Positions 47,816 to 61,620 of a stretch of DNA of 64,000 nucleotides are shown here, in pieces; positions within the stretch are counted from its first letter, which is position 1, and each line of letters begins with the position of its first letter. Both the position numbers and the translations under genes were made by a program. Below the pieces are notes generated by a model that saw only the letters and a list, made by a program, of their open reading frames with translations, was not told the origin of the DNA and searched no databases. Source of the stretch: Brasenia schreberi (Eukaryota > Streptophyta > Magnoliopsida > Nymphaeales > Cabombaceae); NCBI GenBank assembly GCA_036023115.1, contig JAYKKT010000073.1:13765001-13829000 (forward strand), written 5' to 3'.

Positions 47816-47860
47816 CAACAAGCGTTACCAAACTTCCGAGAGAGAGAGAGAGAGAGAGCA
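46790..47860 (-). pseudogene. Unrecognised membrane-protein gene remnant, copy B
   Basis: Counterpart of 44222-45400. The first block (about 47751-47845) reads VTLVGHWNLRQSRIRQKH and AAISADILFCNQ. The next (about 47500-47625) has MISVPLLVLASLYLILWFF, then a frame slip where a T run is one base shorter than in copy A. Near 47060-47130 the SPGVEDE-TAG-VLVDED block is visible with a small deletion. No in-frame ATG was found for the first block. Confidence 0.35.
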
Positions 47861-50800
47861 AAATGATCGAGTTCTCGCTTGATCAAGCGCTCAGAACTGA
47901 AAGACTTTGGATTTTACTTTCCTTCTTTTTGTTGGTTCTCGCGGGAGTCGACCCGGCATTCAAAAATAGAGAACTCAGTCACAGAGATACGTTAGGTGTG
48001 ACACGGGACATGAAATGTTGAACGAAAGCATCAAGGCCGCTGTCACACAAGTAAAAATTTAGACGGTGACGGAATAGTAAGTTTACGGCCAATTTAGCAG
48101 TAGGGTGACAGGGATTTTACACAGGCACGCAGATTGAGAGAGAGAGAGAGAGAGGCCGGTCCGATCGATCGTCAATGGCGTCAGTCGAATCCTAACCCTC
48201 TTGAAGATCTTCTCTTTCCTCGATTGCTACCGTCTCGCTGATTCCGCTCCCTCTTCAAATCATGGTGATGACACCAAACTCTAACCTTAATCGCCTTATC
48301 GGAGGATCTACCGTTTCACTTTGTGCTCCTTTTCTTTAATCTTTGTTTTTGAAATATGGTTTTTGTTTGTTCAACTTTTGTCATAGCTATTGGCCCACAA
48401 GCATGTCGTTGTGGGTTATCACATTGCTAGCATTGTTATAATTCAGTCCATTTAATCAAATTCTTGTTATTTTTGTCGACTAAATTTGGTCGCTTGGATG
48501 CTTATGAGATTGAGAAAAGTTTCTGGCACTGGATTTGTGATTGGTAATCCCAGGTTTGTATCTCGTTTTCATTTGGCATACGCAATGGAGACAAGATTCC
48601 AGGTTTCCGACACCACAGTGTGGCAGACGGCTTAGTTCTGGTTTTAGTTTCACCGCACTTTTTTGGCACGCTGATCGTATTTTGATACTTTTTGCTGATC
48701 TTTCACGTCATGTTGAAAAATGTCTCAGTTAGACAAACCTACTCTGATGACATTGGTTGAAGGCTTTATGCTGCCTAAGGGAGGCTTTTAGTGACATTGT
48801 CTCCTAACCCGTCTGTGGTTCCTTTGTTATAAATGAAAAACAAAAAAGAAGAAAGTGACGAGCTTCTCTAGTTTCTGGGAATAGCATTTCAATTTTCACA
48901 GCTGGTAATTGAGTTTGCAATTCTTGAATCCAATTGGAACCATAATAAAAAATGTGGACAAGCCATATTTTGTCGAAGGACTTAGTTGAATTATAGCATT
49001 TAGCGCCTTATGCGGATTGCCCTGTAAGTGGTTAGCATTGCAGAGTGTCCCTTTGGCAGAGTTGGCGGTGTACAGTATTAACAAATAAAAAAATGGTAAT
49101 TCATTAATGTTGTGTTTCATTACATATAATCCATCACTTAGATACCACTATCACCTTATCTATCTCATTGAACACCAATATCAATGGAAATATAAAAATC
49201 TTCAACACTGTCTACCTGGTTTCAATGCCCAGCATGCAATCCACAAAGTAAAATGCATAATCTAAATTTATTCAAACAGTGTTTTATGGTCCCAAACAAT
49301 TTTCAGTTAACAACAAAATTACCGACTCCTTATGACCATATAATTAACCATGCGGCTCCCGGGTGGTGACATACGCAGTATGGTATACTGCCTGCATATG
49401 TGACTAATACAGTACATAATGTTGCTTAGATGGAATTCAATGGAAATACAGCGATTAGGTGCATGGGTTTCACTAATGGCACAATTTAGCAGCGGTGTCA
49501 CTAATTTGGGGTGACTAGGCTCTTCGGTTCCTTGAAAGGCACATAGGGAACAAATACGTGCATTAAGTAGAATATGCTGAAGGAAGTAGATTCTTAACCA
49601 TGAGTTTGTTGACTAATATTGTATCCTTGTCTTCTGCACCCAGTATCATCTTTGGGTAAAAAACTCATATGAACTTCTGGAGCTGTCTCCTGAGTTTGTA
49701 TACTGCTGTTGCATTCTGTTTCCATGAAGGGTATGAGCTTATTATTACCTTTGCATTTTGGAGCTAGGTTTTGTTTGCAATTGGTTTTCTAATTATCTTA
49801 CATGTTAGATTGTTCTCGAGATTTCGTACAGAAGCTTCTTTTGGGTTTGGCACCGAGGAAGTTGTTCACCTGAACACTAAAGCTTATACTTCACTAATTT
49901 CCATTCCCCAAAGACTGACTATCATCTTGAGGTACCTCACTTGTTATGCATTCTTTTTAGTTTATTTTGTGCTAGTTTTCACGTAGCATCAAAAACATTG
50001 CTGATCGTCATTTGCATCACATGTTTACTTCACATACTGGGTCTTTCCTTTTCATTTTTTCCCTGATTTTAGAAGTTCCTGATGTATTGCAACGTTTGAC
50101 TTCTGTACTCTCTCTCCCAACGGTTGATACACCCGTCACCAAAATAAAGTTTCTTCCTTAAACTTTATGCAGGCACCTTTTCTTCTCTCTGGGCTCTTGC
50201 CTAGTGTATTTATATTGCAGTAGTGAGATATATTTTGTTTGTACCCCGTACAAGTAGTTCAGTAAAAACTTCAAACTTTAGATTTCTTGAGCATATTTTT
50301 TATTGAATAGTGTCAATTCATGTTGTCCTTTGCTAGTAACTCTGCCTTCTTTTCTTTCTTTGTTGTTCATGCACCTTCGTGGCTTTTGCCTTTGGCATGT
50401 CAACATTACAAGTCCAGGTCAGGTTGTTTCTGCGGGGACTCATTATTTTCGTGCTTACTAATAAACGCTTTCTGCTTCATAAACCCAACATCTTTAGTAC
50501 TAAGAAGGAGATTTAGTATGATGACGACATGCCATGAACTCCTCTTCCCTTGATGAACTTTTTTTTTGTGGTCAGGGTGTTCCAATCAGCGTCTTTGCAC
50601 AAATGCTTGTCTTCGCAGGTTTTGATAACCTAAAGTAGGATAGACGTATGAAGGTAATTTCACTGTTCTTGCTCAATTTGTAGTGCCCATAATTTCCATA
50701 CTGAAAATTTGAACACTGAAGAACTTTTTCTACCATTTTCCAAGGCATCATTCACCTATGTACGAAGCAGCAGAAGAGGGAGTGCCCTATTCCTTCTGGC

Positions 50801-52964
50801 TGGCATCTTTGGAGTATTAACTATTGTACAATGAAAGTCAGCAGGTTCTGCTTCATTAACAACTTCATCAATCATGGGAGGTTTCGACGTCTTGCATGGC
50901 TTGTTGTATATGATATTGAAACTAAATAACATGTCATGTGTGTATTTGTTGAGGCCTTGTTTTAAAGATTTGAAAATTATGTGTACTTTATTGTTTGGAA
51001 ATTATGATGCATTATGATTTTAACTTTGCATACTCTTAATGTGCAGTCCTATTAAAGGTCTATCCACCGATTGGGCTCACTCCTTATCTATCCTAGGTAA
51101 TGTTGAAGATTGAGTTCTCATAATCTTAGATTTACATGATTGGATTTAGCATGGCAACTAAATTTTTTAGGAAGGGGTATCTGTTTGCAATAATGCAAGC
51201 TATTGAGGATGATGCAAATAATTATATTTTAAGGACCAACGTATAATTTATCTAGATTCTAGTGAGATGCCTTTTGGAAATTAATGTTTGATCTATACTT
51301 GCCAAATTTCACCACCTAATGCCTTAAGCTTGGATGCCACCTTCGAATAGGTCAATGAGAGGTATGAGGCTACCAAAAAAGAAGATCTTTCTTTTAACTG
51401 TTCATCTCATTGTAAACTTGTAAACTTGTGTAGATTTCTTATATTAAAATGTTCATCTCATTGTAAACTTGTGTAGATTTTTTATATTCTTCAATTGGCT
51501 ACATGTTCCTCCAGAGTACCAGGACATCGTTTCTTGACAAGTGAAAACAAACACAAACATGAGTTCAAATTAGCATAAAGCAATTCAAACTCTGCTTGTT
51601 ACGTTCTGACTTGGTTCGTTATGAAACAATGAACAACTCATGAACTTGTTCAAGCTTAAATCGTTCGAGAATATAGCCCCTGTCATGGCCAGCGACAACA
51701 AGAAGCACTTGCCGGCTAACTAGTTCTCTCGTGTAGAGGACACCATCTCAGGCTCCTCTATTCACAGGTCAGGCCATTGTAGGCCTACAAACGTGCTTAA
51801 TATGAGTTTCATGAGGGCTATAGGGCTCAGACCTGAGCCCTTCATGCAATTGTAGCATGATTAGGTTAGACACAGTCAAGTTTAAGATGCCCATTTTTCT
51901 TGTTAGAAGAGCAGCCATCGCTCGGAAACTATACTCAGTCCTACAGAGAGATCGGTGTTTGAAGCAGATTTGTGCTCACCCCCGATTGAGAGCATGTTTA
52001 ATGGTAGCCGCAAAATTTACCAACTCCTGTTTCAGCTGATCGGGGTCTTGAACTTCAGTCAAATACTAATTCTTTGGAGCTGCGCCTGTCCATCAATGCA
52101 TGAATGTCAGAGGTTAAGAGCGTTTGCATATTTCCCTGTTTTATTTGCAGACATGATGCAAGGTTTTACCTTATGCTGAGCACTATTGGCTGAAGAGAAC
52201 TTGCTAATTATGAGTAAATTAAAAAATGCTGCCTATTGGGCAATTCATGGAGAAAGGGTGCAGTAACTCATGAGTAACTTAAGTTTGTGGGTGCACTGAA
52301 TGCATATAGCCGAGACCACTGAGCCTTGAAAAGAACAAATGAAAGGAACCATAAGACAAAGGTACACCATTAGAAGTTGAATATCAAAAGTGATCATCAT
52401 AAAGGATTGACAAAGAAGCAAGAGAGGAATCATGGTAGCTGTCTTATTATTGTTCTTTGGGCTTAGTACACTACGAGACAATATTTTTTATCCCATGAGC
52501 TTGATGGATCATCAATAAGTGAATTGAGTTTGGAATGAATCAATATAAGCAAGGACAATATTTGATATCTTAATTGAACCCTCTTCGGCTAAGTATACAA
52601 AATGCATACTAAAATGCCAAATTTGCACATGAAGAGGCAATTGATGGTATGAAGCATGGCGAATTGCGGGCTTTCCAAAGCAGATGCCTTCAGAACTTCC
52701 CTCCCTTGGATTCCGTGTGTTTTTAATACGAAAATCGTTGACAATTCTTGTAACTGAGGCTGGTAAATGAATCAAGCCATTCATAGTTCGGGTCGGTTCC
52801 ATTTCCAAGGGTTCAACTCCGGTAACCGGTTCTAGTCTCAACCTCAAATCAAACTGTTACTTGTGATTCCTGGTATTTTGAGAACCGAATCTGAATCGAA
52901 CCCAAAGTTTCGGTCTGGTTCAGTTTTAAACTATGGTTCTACTCAGTGAAAGTTTGGCTAAAGA
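47860..52964. other. Mostly non-coding; possible small plus-strand gene
   Basis: GA tracts at 47839-47858 and 48135-48153 flank a stretch that could be a shared promoter. Two exon-like plus-strand pieces occur: 50577-50632 after an acceptor (GVPISVFAQMLVFAGFDNLK), and about 50745-50842 (SFTYVRSSRRGSALFLLAG, then IFGVLTIVQ and a stop), the latter with a hydrophobic C-terminal helix. A start codon and the link between them were not established. The remaining ORFs are short and unrecognised. Confidence 0.25.
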
Positions 52965-53093
52965 TTAGCATGAGTGACATCAAACAACAAACAAACAACA
53001 ACTAAGCCTTTTCCCATACTAGACGGGGTCGGTTACATGGATTCTTTGTTTCCACAGATCCCTATCATGTGCCATGTTAGCATGAGTGACATC
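52965..53093 (-). mobile_element. 5'-truncated RTE LINE, 95 bp, with 17-bp target duplication
   Basis: The body 52982-53076 is the family 3' end on the minus strand: a (caa)n tail, then 'ctaagccttttcccatactagacgg' in two pieces. It is bordered by the identical word ttagcatgagtgacatc at 52965-52981 and 53077-53093. This is target-primed insertion with extreme 5' truncation. Confidence 0.93.
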
Positions 53094-54686
53094 CTTCCAA
53101 AAAAATATTTTATGGTTAATGATCTTGTATCACATATTAATATGATAAAAACATGCAAGAAACTTAATATTAGCCAAAATATCAAGAAAGATATGCTTTG
53201 TTCAAACCCTTAAGACCCATTTTATAGATTTCATGGATCTCCTCACTCTGTCTCTCCATTTAATACGGTACTAGAATTTTGTTTTCTTTATGGTGATTCG
53301 GTTTCTATATGGTTTGGTTTCAATACTGGAATCGTGAATGAAACCACCTAGTATTTTTTCTATTAGAACCAAACCAAACCAAACCATTTGATATCTAGAA
53401 TACCCAAACCATCGGTTCGGTTCTAGTGGTTCCTTGAACACCTGTAGATGTTACCTTGGTCTTGGATAATTGTAACTCAAGGTTGTGCTCTTTCAGATGG
53501 TATATATATATACACATGTTTAGAAACTTTTAAATGATTTAAGAGATGATGAATCATAAAGTTGGTTATCAAACAAGATCCACTTTAATGATGTTAACCT
53601 TTATTACTTGATGTGCTTCAATGACTTTGTGATAGAAAAAATTAGATCAGTAATTCTCACACTCAATATGGTGATGCCTATGTAATTATCGCTATAATTA
53701 TTATTTTTGGTATGGTAGAAATTGTTTCTTTTGTTTAGTGAACATTTTTCTCAGTTTTATGTATATATATCTTAGAGTTGACCTATGGAGCCCAAATCTA
53801 ATAACTGAAAATTGATCGGAATAATTCGGTTCGGTTTAGCCTTTTAAATTTGGAGATAGTTCGGTTTTAAGTTAATTCAGTTCGTTTCGATTATTGTCTT
53901 AATTCCTTGACTCGGTGTGAAACTCACGATTATCATGTGAATCGACGCCTAGCCACGTGAGCTGCGGCTCTCTTCTGTGCTGTTGACTGCAATATTTTAT
54001 GCATTCATTCGTAAATGATCTACCAAGCGAGAGCGTTTACGTTAATTCTCCCTACCATCATTTGCAGGATTGGATTTTGTTCATCGGAAGAAAACAAGAG
54101 GAAGAGTGCCGGGACGTATTGGTACACTCATTATTATTGAATTCCACATGATTCGATCGGTGGCATCCTGCTCAAGGAACCCCGTTTCCGTTCTTCTCTC
54201 TCTCTCTCTCCGTCGGCCAATCCCACGGCCCACAACCACCTTCTGATTTCATACTCTCTCGTCTACCAGCCAGTGTTGAATGAGACGAATACATCCAAAA
54301 CTGACGGAAGTTTCTTTCTTCCTTTGCAGACTATCCTTTCGGTTCCGTGTTCGCCTCGTTTTCCTCCTCCCTAACTTTTAGAATCTGCACCACCTACTTT
54401 CTTCTTCTTCTGCTGCTTGTATATATATTCGCATACGTGCAGTTTGTACACGGAATCTTCTTTCCCCTTCCCTGTTTTCCATTTGATCCCCTCGTCCTCA
54501 GAGAGAGAGAGAGAGAGAGAGAATTCCTTAGAAAGGGAATGAGGGGATTTCTAGCGAGAAAATGGAAATTGGAAGTCGAGCTTTCACGTCTTTGGTGATC
54601 TGTTCGACCATATAAAGCTTAGAACCCCTGAAACCTCGCCCTGAAAATTCGTCCTTATATTTTAAGAGCGAGCGAGCGAGAGGGAT
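53094..54686. other. Intergenic; 5' flank and leader of ClpD
   Basis: 53260-53430 and 53800-53900 are rich in 'ggttcggtt/aaccaaac' words. Closer to ClpD there are CT (54194-54212) and GA (54502-54522) tracts typical of plant leaders. The plus ORF 54347-54598 lies in the presumed 5' UTR or promoter and is not supported. Confidence 0.4.
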
Positions 54687-57600
54687 ATGACGACGATGAT
54701 GATGGAAGCGGCTTCTTCATCGTCCCCATTATTGGTACACATGATGGACTCCTCCCCCTTGTCGAGGCGACCCCATTATCGCTGCCACAACAACAATTTT
54801 TCTTCCTATTCCTCTGCCACATGCGCCGCCACCTCCGCCAGGTTTTCTTCCTCATCTTGCACCCTTCTGCGAAAGAGGCCCACTCCCCTCCGCATGCATC
54901 CGCCTTCTTTCGGAATCGTCGCCACTCCTTATAGACAAGCCTGCCGGCGGAGGTTGCTCGTCTCCGCCGTATTCGAGCGATTCACAGAGCGGGCCATCAA
55001 GTCCGTGATGTTCTCGCAGAGGGAAGCCAAGGACTTGGGCAAAGAGATGGTCTTCAACCAGCACCTACTCCTTGGCCTCATCGCTGAGGACCGCTCTCCG
55101 GCAGGCTTCCTGGGATCCGGCATCACCATCGAGAAGGCGAGGGACGCCGTCCGCAGTATCTGGAAGGACGATTCCGCTGGGGAGGGAACTAGCGCCGGCC
55201 GCATGACGGGATCGGCCACCGACGTCCCTTTCTCGGTCAGCACAAAGCACGTTTTTGAAGCCGCCGTTGAGTACTCAAGGAGCATGGGATACAATTATAT
55301 CGCCCCCGAGCACATTGCCATCGGACTACTCACCGTCGATGATGGCGGCGCTACCAAGGTTCTGGAAAGGTGCTTAAGTTTCCCTCTCTTTCTTTTCCCG
55401 CTGCTTTTGTTTCTTTCAACTCCAATGCTTGGTTTCGACTACGTTTTCTTCCTCTAATTGGTGAGGGATCGTCTCTTCTTGTGTCTAGTATTTGGTTGTT
55501 GCATGAATTGCTAACGCCTAATCATGCTGATCCTTGTCCCGCTACATCCCGTTAAGAGAATACCTAGTACTAAGCCGTAAATTTTTTATTCATGGGGAGA
55601 GATCGAATCGTTTCTTATGTGATTTATAGATGGTAGGAATGAATACGCTAATGCGTATCTGTGCCATCTGTGTTTTGATTGAACGGACTATAGTGCTATG
55701 TTTCTGAAGGGGAGGAGTAGCAATTGAATCCGAATTCCTCTCCCTCGTGGACTGTCAATGCAGGTGAGACTCCAATGAATCGATTCAAGTAACAAGTGAG
55801 AACTTATATATGATTCACTTGCAGCTTCTCTATTCGCATCATGAATACATGCTGAAACTGTGACATTTGGCAATCTGTTGGCGAAAAGACCAACTTTTGA
55901 TGAATTCACTGGAAGTCATCGGTGCAACTTAACAATGTTGATTACGAGAAAATGATGTAGAAATAACAGATAGTTGTTACTATCTTCAAGTGTGGATCAA
56001 TCTCTGGTTGCATAATTTTCTGCTGCTTCTAACACTCGTTGCATAATTTGCAGGCTGGGCGTGAAAGCAGATTATCTCGCATCTCTTGCTGTTGTAAGGC
56101 TACAAGGGGAGCTAGCAAAGGATGGCAGGGAGCCAGCTGCTATGGTAAACAAATTGAAGCCCAAACCCACCTCTGCCACCTCAACTGCCCAGAGGAATGC
56201 AGATAAAAGTAAAGGTAGGCTATCCAATCAATCCGGTTTTCTTTGTTTCTCGTTCCAGTGGCCATCGGCTCTGATCCTCGTGCTGTACGCTGATTTTTCA
56301 GAGGAAAGTGTTGTCTCTCAGTTTTGTGTTGATCTTACTGCTAGAGCATGTGATGGGGCGATTGATCCAGTGATTGGCCGTGACCATGAAGTTCAGAGAA
56401 TCGTTCAAATTCTTGGGCGTAGGACGAAAAACAACCCGATTCTTCTAGGAGAACCAGGTGTGGGGAAAACTGCTATTGCTGAAGGTTTGGCTTTGCGCAT
56501 TGCCAACAGCGACGTCCCTACATTTCTTTGGGTATGTAGGTGCTGATGTCACACAAATGCCATGAATGCAGTATATTTGTCCTGGCATGTTAACCTATGC
56601 TTCCTCAAACTATGGTTTTCTCCTAATATATTTTTCTTCTTGACCGCTTTTTGGAAATTGAAATGCCTATTTTACGTGCAGGATAAACGTATCATGTCCT
56701 TGGATATAGGTCTGCTGATGGCAGGTGCAAAGGAGAGGGGAGAGTTAGAGGCACGCATCACCAGTCTAATCAGTGAAGTGCAAAAAGAAGGTATGCAGAT
56801 GTCTATATAGCTTTTTTCGTGACTTGCGATTTCCTTAACCAGAGAAAGAAGTTATGATTTGAATGTTTAAACGTAATGCAGGGAATATTATTCTATTTAT
56901 CGATGAAGTTCATATACTTGTTGGATCTGGCACCGTTGGGAAAGGGAGCAAGGGAGCAGGGCTTGATATGGCTAATTTATTGAAACCGGCCCTTGGAAGG
57001 GGGGAGTTACAGGTATACTTTTGCAAATCGGCATTTATACAAAAGCACTGACATTGTGGACCCTGAAAGAACATCAACGGATTTTTTTCTTGAAGAATAT
57101 ACCACATTAACTTGTCACTGCAAATATACATGTTTCTGCAAATGGTGATGTTTTTTGTGCCTGTTCTCTGCCAATCTTTGGAATCAATCCAGTTCAAATA
57201 TTTTCTTATTCCATCACATTGTCCTTGTTTCACCTTTATGAGGTCTCATTGTTTCCCTGACCTCTTAGTAAGTTGATTTTACAGAAGTAGATTAATGGTC
57301 ATTCCTGCACTAATTTCTGCTAAAGTAGCATGTTATTCAGATGCCCAACCTATTCATGTGCGCTGCTAAATGTTAATGCAGAAATTCTTGTTAAATTAAA
57401 GTACATGGTCGTAAATTATGTGTTTCACCTTTTCCATCACGTTATTCACTTGTGATGCATTTTTAGATGGAGCTAACCTCATTGTGTTCTTTATCCCAAG
57501 TGAACAAGGCTGTCATTGGTTGCTGAGAAAGCGATTCTAGCACTTACTGTTTCTACCCCCTCTTTGGTTCACTTCTTCTACTCCTTGCTATATCAAGTAG

Positions 57601-58142
57601 ATTACAGCCCGTCTCTGCACTAAGAAATTAATTAAACGTAAATGTGCACTAAGTGAGGCATTTTTCGTTGTTATAGTTTTGCTCATCAAGTCATCATTAT
57701 TTTTCTGTTTTTTCTATTACCATATGCAAAATGGACTTGCATTAGCTAGCTGAGGTTAATTAGCTCAGCGAAATTGTATCCCATAATGTAGCAGTGGCCG
57801 TTTAAATTTCTCTAGGTTTGTTGTTCACTCTGCCGACCTCATCTAGTATGGGAAAAGGCTTAGTTATTCTTCTTCTTGTTGTTCACTCTGCTTACCACCA
57901 ATTACTACCTGTCCTTTAGCTGTGGTCATTTATCCCATGAAATATTTCCTATTCAGACTATTGTTGACATCCGAAAAGTTCATCATCTTGTCACGATAGA
58001 TAAGGCCAGGGAATATTGCACCAAAAGAATCAAACATTGAATCTACAAGAATATTCTACTTTGTCATGATATGAATGTGTCTAGAGCTGTTTCTGAAACA
58101 TTTTATAGTTTTTTATTATATATTTAATCTTTTGTCTATATG

Positions 58143-58189
<47 letters not shown>

Positions 58190-61100
58190 ATTTGCATGTG
58201 ATTTTTGTGACACCAAATCTTTTAATGTTCTTATGCGATTTCTCCACTCAGTTTTTTCCAGGAAAAGATTTGCGGGGTTGGTTTTTACTCTAGATCTGGA
58301 TGAGCTATATGTCAAGTCTAGTTTGGAGCTTCTCCATATTGGACACATAATCATCCTCTCGTGATATTTTTCCTTACTCCCTTTTTATGTTCTCATCTTC
58401 TCCTGTCTTGCTGGATGCTATATCACTATGTGATCTGTATGCGGCTTCTGTTTTTCCTCTGAGTCTTCAGTGGGATACTGACATCCTATGTCTCTCTAGT
58501 GCATTGCATCCACAACTTTGGACGAGCACCGGAAGCATTTTGAAAAAGATAAAGCATTGGCCAGGAGATTCCAACCTGTTCTGGTGAATGAACCGAGCCA
58601 GGTATTTTTTTATGCAATTTTGTGAGCACCTGGTACGCTAGTTTCAGTTCTCACTCTTTGAAATGTTTGACAGGAAGATGCTGTCAACATATTGCTGGGT
58701 ATCCGTGACAAGTACGAGGCTCATCATAAGTGTAGATTCACTTTGGAAGCTATAAAAGCAGCAGTTTACCTGTCTGCAAGATATATTGCCGATAGGTATC
58801 TTCCTGATAAGGCTATTGATCTCCTTGATGAGGCTGGAAGCAGAGCTCGCATGGATGCTTTTAAGAGAAGGAAAGAAGAGCAAACCAGTATACTTTCAAA
58901 GTCACCAAATGAGTACTGGCAAGAAATCCGAACTGTTCAAGCCTTGCAGGAAGTGGTAATTCCCTGCACTTAACTAAGGCTTATGTTTTATATGGAGATT
59001 TTATTTTTTGAATGAGATACCGAACACATTCTGTCTGATGTGCAGGTTTTGGCTGATAAAATTACATATACTGAAGCGGATGCCTCAATCTATGGTGGTT
59101 CTACGTCCACTGATGCAGAAAGCGCGGCAAAAGTTCTGCAGGAATCCTCTCTGAGTTCGGAAATAGATGAGGCAGAGTATGAGTTAGTGCCATATAACTT
59201 TTTGATCATGAGATATTCGTCTAACACGCCGAATTTTTCACTGATTCAGTTTGTTCATTGTTTACAGCTCTGTTGTGGTTGGCCCGGATGAAATAGCTGC
59301 AGTTGCTTCTTTGTGGTCAGGTATCCCAGTTCAGCAGCTTACGGCAGATGAAAGGCTGCTTCTTGTCGGGCTTGATGAGCAGCTTCGTAATCGTGTAATT
59401 GGTCAGGATGATGCTGTAAGTGCCATCTCACGTTCTGTGAAGAGATCTCGTACCGGCTTGAAGGATCCTGATAGACCCACTGCAGCTATGATGTTCTGCG
59501 GTCCAACTGGAGTTGGGAAAACTGAACTCTCCAAAGCTTTAGCTGCATGTTACTTTGGATCTGTAAGTCATTTATTGATTCAATTTCACCATCTAAAAAC
59601 GTCCATCTCCAACTGCATCTGATGCTGCCAGTTCTTGAGCTGGATTTCACATTTGCTTTTTTATGAATTCAAGATGTCCGGTACAATTGGGCATACCCAA
59701 GACATCTCCCATGTTGATCAATTTCTCTATTAGTTACGGCCCTGACAAGCAGAGAAATTTTTAACATTTTTTATACACTATGTTCCATGTTATGCACCTG
59801 GCATGAAGAGAAGCTTTTAATATTTTATAGCCTATGTTGTGCTTTGTCTAGCATGAGTTTCTGAACAATGACAAAGTCGGCACCAGATTGATTCGGTATT
59901 GAAGTTCGCAAGGCTTCTCTTTTTAGCTTTAAAGATTTTATAAGTCACAGCTTTTTTCTTAGCCATGCATTTTTTTCTTCATATTGAAATAACTTCTCCC
60001 TCATTCTCTCTGAATTAATTTGCACCTGTAACCCTTTGCCGCTTGCATCAGTAAATGCAATTAAATGTGGTGTACACCATCAACATATTAAACTCAAGTT
60101 CATGCCCATCACTCATTTATTCTTTTGATTCCAAGTTGGTGTAACTCCAAGATTCTAGAGTTGTTTTTCTCTTTGATGACTTCTGAATTGACTTCAGGAG
60201 GATGCAATGATAAGACTGGATATGAGCGAATACATGGAGCGGCATACAGTGAGCAAGCTGATAGGCTCACCCCCTGGGTACGTAGGATTTGGTGAAGGAG
60301 GCACATTAACAGAAGCTGTTAGAAGGCGGCCTTTCACCGTTGTTTTGCTTGACGAAATAGAAAAAGCTCATCCAGATATATTTAATATTCTGTTACAAGT
60401 GTTTGAGGATGGTCACCTTACAGATTCTCAGGTATACCTTGTCCTCGTGATATTCTTGCTTCAGTTTGTAGACAGAATAATATACTCTCATCGAACTTGT
60501 CATCAATGTTTTTTTCTTTTCTTTTTGAGGGACATGGTTTTTTCGGTTATTTTGTTATCCTTTCCCTCGTGTAAGACCAAAGAGGCATTACAGAGTTTTC
60601 TTTCCCCAGGGCCGAAAAGTTTCGTTCAAAAACACGTTGATTATCATGACGTCAAATGTGGGATCTACAGCCATTGCAAAAGGGGGACGCAGCAACTTTG
60701 GTTTCATGGTTGCAGAGGAAGGCGATTCAAGCTACTCTGCCATTAAGGGCCTGGTTATGGAGGAGTTAAAAGCATACTTTCGGCCAGAATTACTCAACAG
60801 AATAGATGAGGTTGTTGTGTTTCGTCCACTGGAAAAGGAACAGGTATCGATTATGCTGGTTAATTTGGCTTTGCTCTTACATCCTATAGTTCATGCCAAT
60901 TCCATTGAACTGTTACTATGTTACTATCAAAAGCAGCGGTCCAGTTATAGTATAGTTACTGTGTCAAATGTTGATGATTAAGAGTCTAGATCTCTGATTT
61001 ACAAAGTCTGCATGAATTTGATCCTCATTTGGTGAGGTTGAACTGCAAATTGATGGATTATTCTTCAATGATGGATTTGATCTTCGGGTACACTGGTTTA

Positions 61101-61620
61101 GTTGCATTTCATGGGGAAACTTGGGGGCCAATTTTAAATTACTGATCCTTTCTACCTTATCGCTTTAGAGCAATGATGGGTTACATAATCGAGCATTTAT
61201 CAACGTTTTACCCATTTCTCAACATAAATTGTGTTGATTAACCACCATCTGCTTGTAGAATCATGTAGCCTTTTAGTTACTTTGGAGTCTGTTGACACGG
61301 TGAAACTCTGAATTCAGATGCTTCAGATTCTTGAGTTGATGCTTTCTGAGACCAGGAGCAGGCTATCACAACTGGGGATCAGACTGGAGGTATCCGATGC
61401 TATCAAGAACCTCATGTGTGAACAAGGTTACAACCGCAGCTACGGTGCACGGCCTCTAAGAAGGGCTGTAACTCTTCTGCTTGAAGATGTGATAAGCGAT
61501 GCACTACTTGCCGGAGACTACGGACCAGGTGATACCATCCTTGTTGATGTTGATTCTTCTGGATACCCATTTGTCACAAGCCCATCAGATCGAAGCATAC
61601 GGTTATCATCGGCTTCCTAG
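54687..61620 (+). CDS. CLPD: Chloroplast Clp ATPase ClpD (ERD1-like)
   Basis: A Hsp100 AAA+ unfoldase that feeds proteins to the ClpP protease in the plastid stroma; in Arabidopsis the gene is induced by drought and senescence. I read 12 coding exons, all GT-AG and in phase: 54687-55369, 56054-56214, 56302-56531, 56682-56790, 56882-57012, 58500-58601, 58674-58955, 59046-59182, 59268-59562, 60198-60431, 60610-60843, 61318-61620. They give 966 residues, close to the family's ~945. A Ser-rich transit peptide occupies about 1-93. The Clp N domain starts at VFERFT (95). Walker A GEPGVGKT is at 331-338 and the first Walker B (FIDE) near 400-403. The second Walker A GPTGVGKT is at 690-697, with its Walker B LLDE ending near 763. 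A NFGF segment sits where the ClpP-docking loop is expected. The ClpD identity, rather than ClpC, rests on the divergent middle region ([16 protein letters not shown]). No frame break. Confidence 0.95.
57818..57891 (+). mobile_element. 42-bp RTE LINE insertion with 16-bp target duplication
   Basis: The body 57834-57875 is only the last part of the family 3' end ('cgacctcatctagtatggg' then 'aaaaggcttag' and a short tail). It is flanked by the identical word ttgttgttcactctgc at 57818-57833 and 57876-57891. The insertion is in the sense orientation inside ClpD intron 5. Confidence 0.93.
58151..58188. repeat. (TA)n microsatellite in ClpD intron 5
   Basis: An alternating TA tract of about 38 bp. 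Overlapping short ORFs are artefacts of this repeat. Confidence 0.95.

Larger units (their letters stand above)
57013..58499 (+). other. ClpD intron 5, with LINE crumb and (TA)n tract
   Basis: At about 1.5 kb this is the longest ClpD intron. It holds a 42-bp LINE insertion (57834-57875) and a TA tract (58151-58188). Donor g|gtatac at 57013 and acceptor tctctctag at 58491-58499. Confidence 0.85.
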
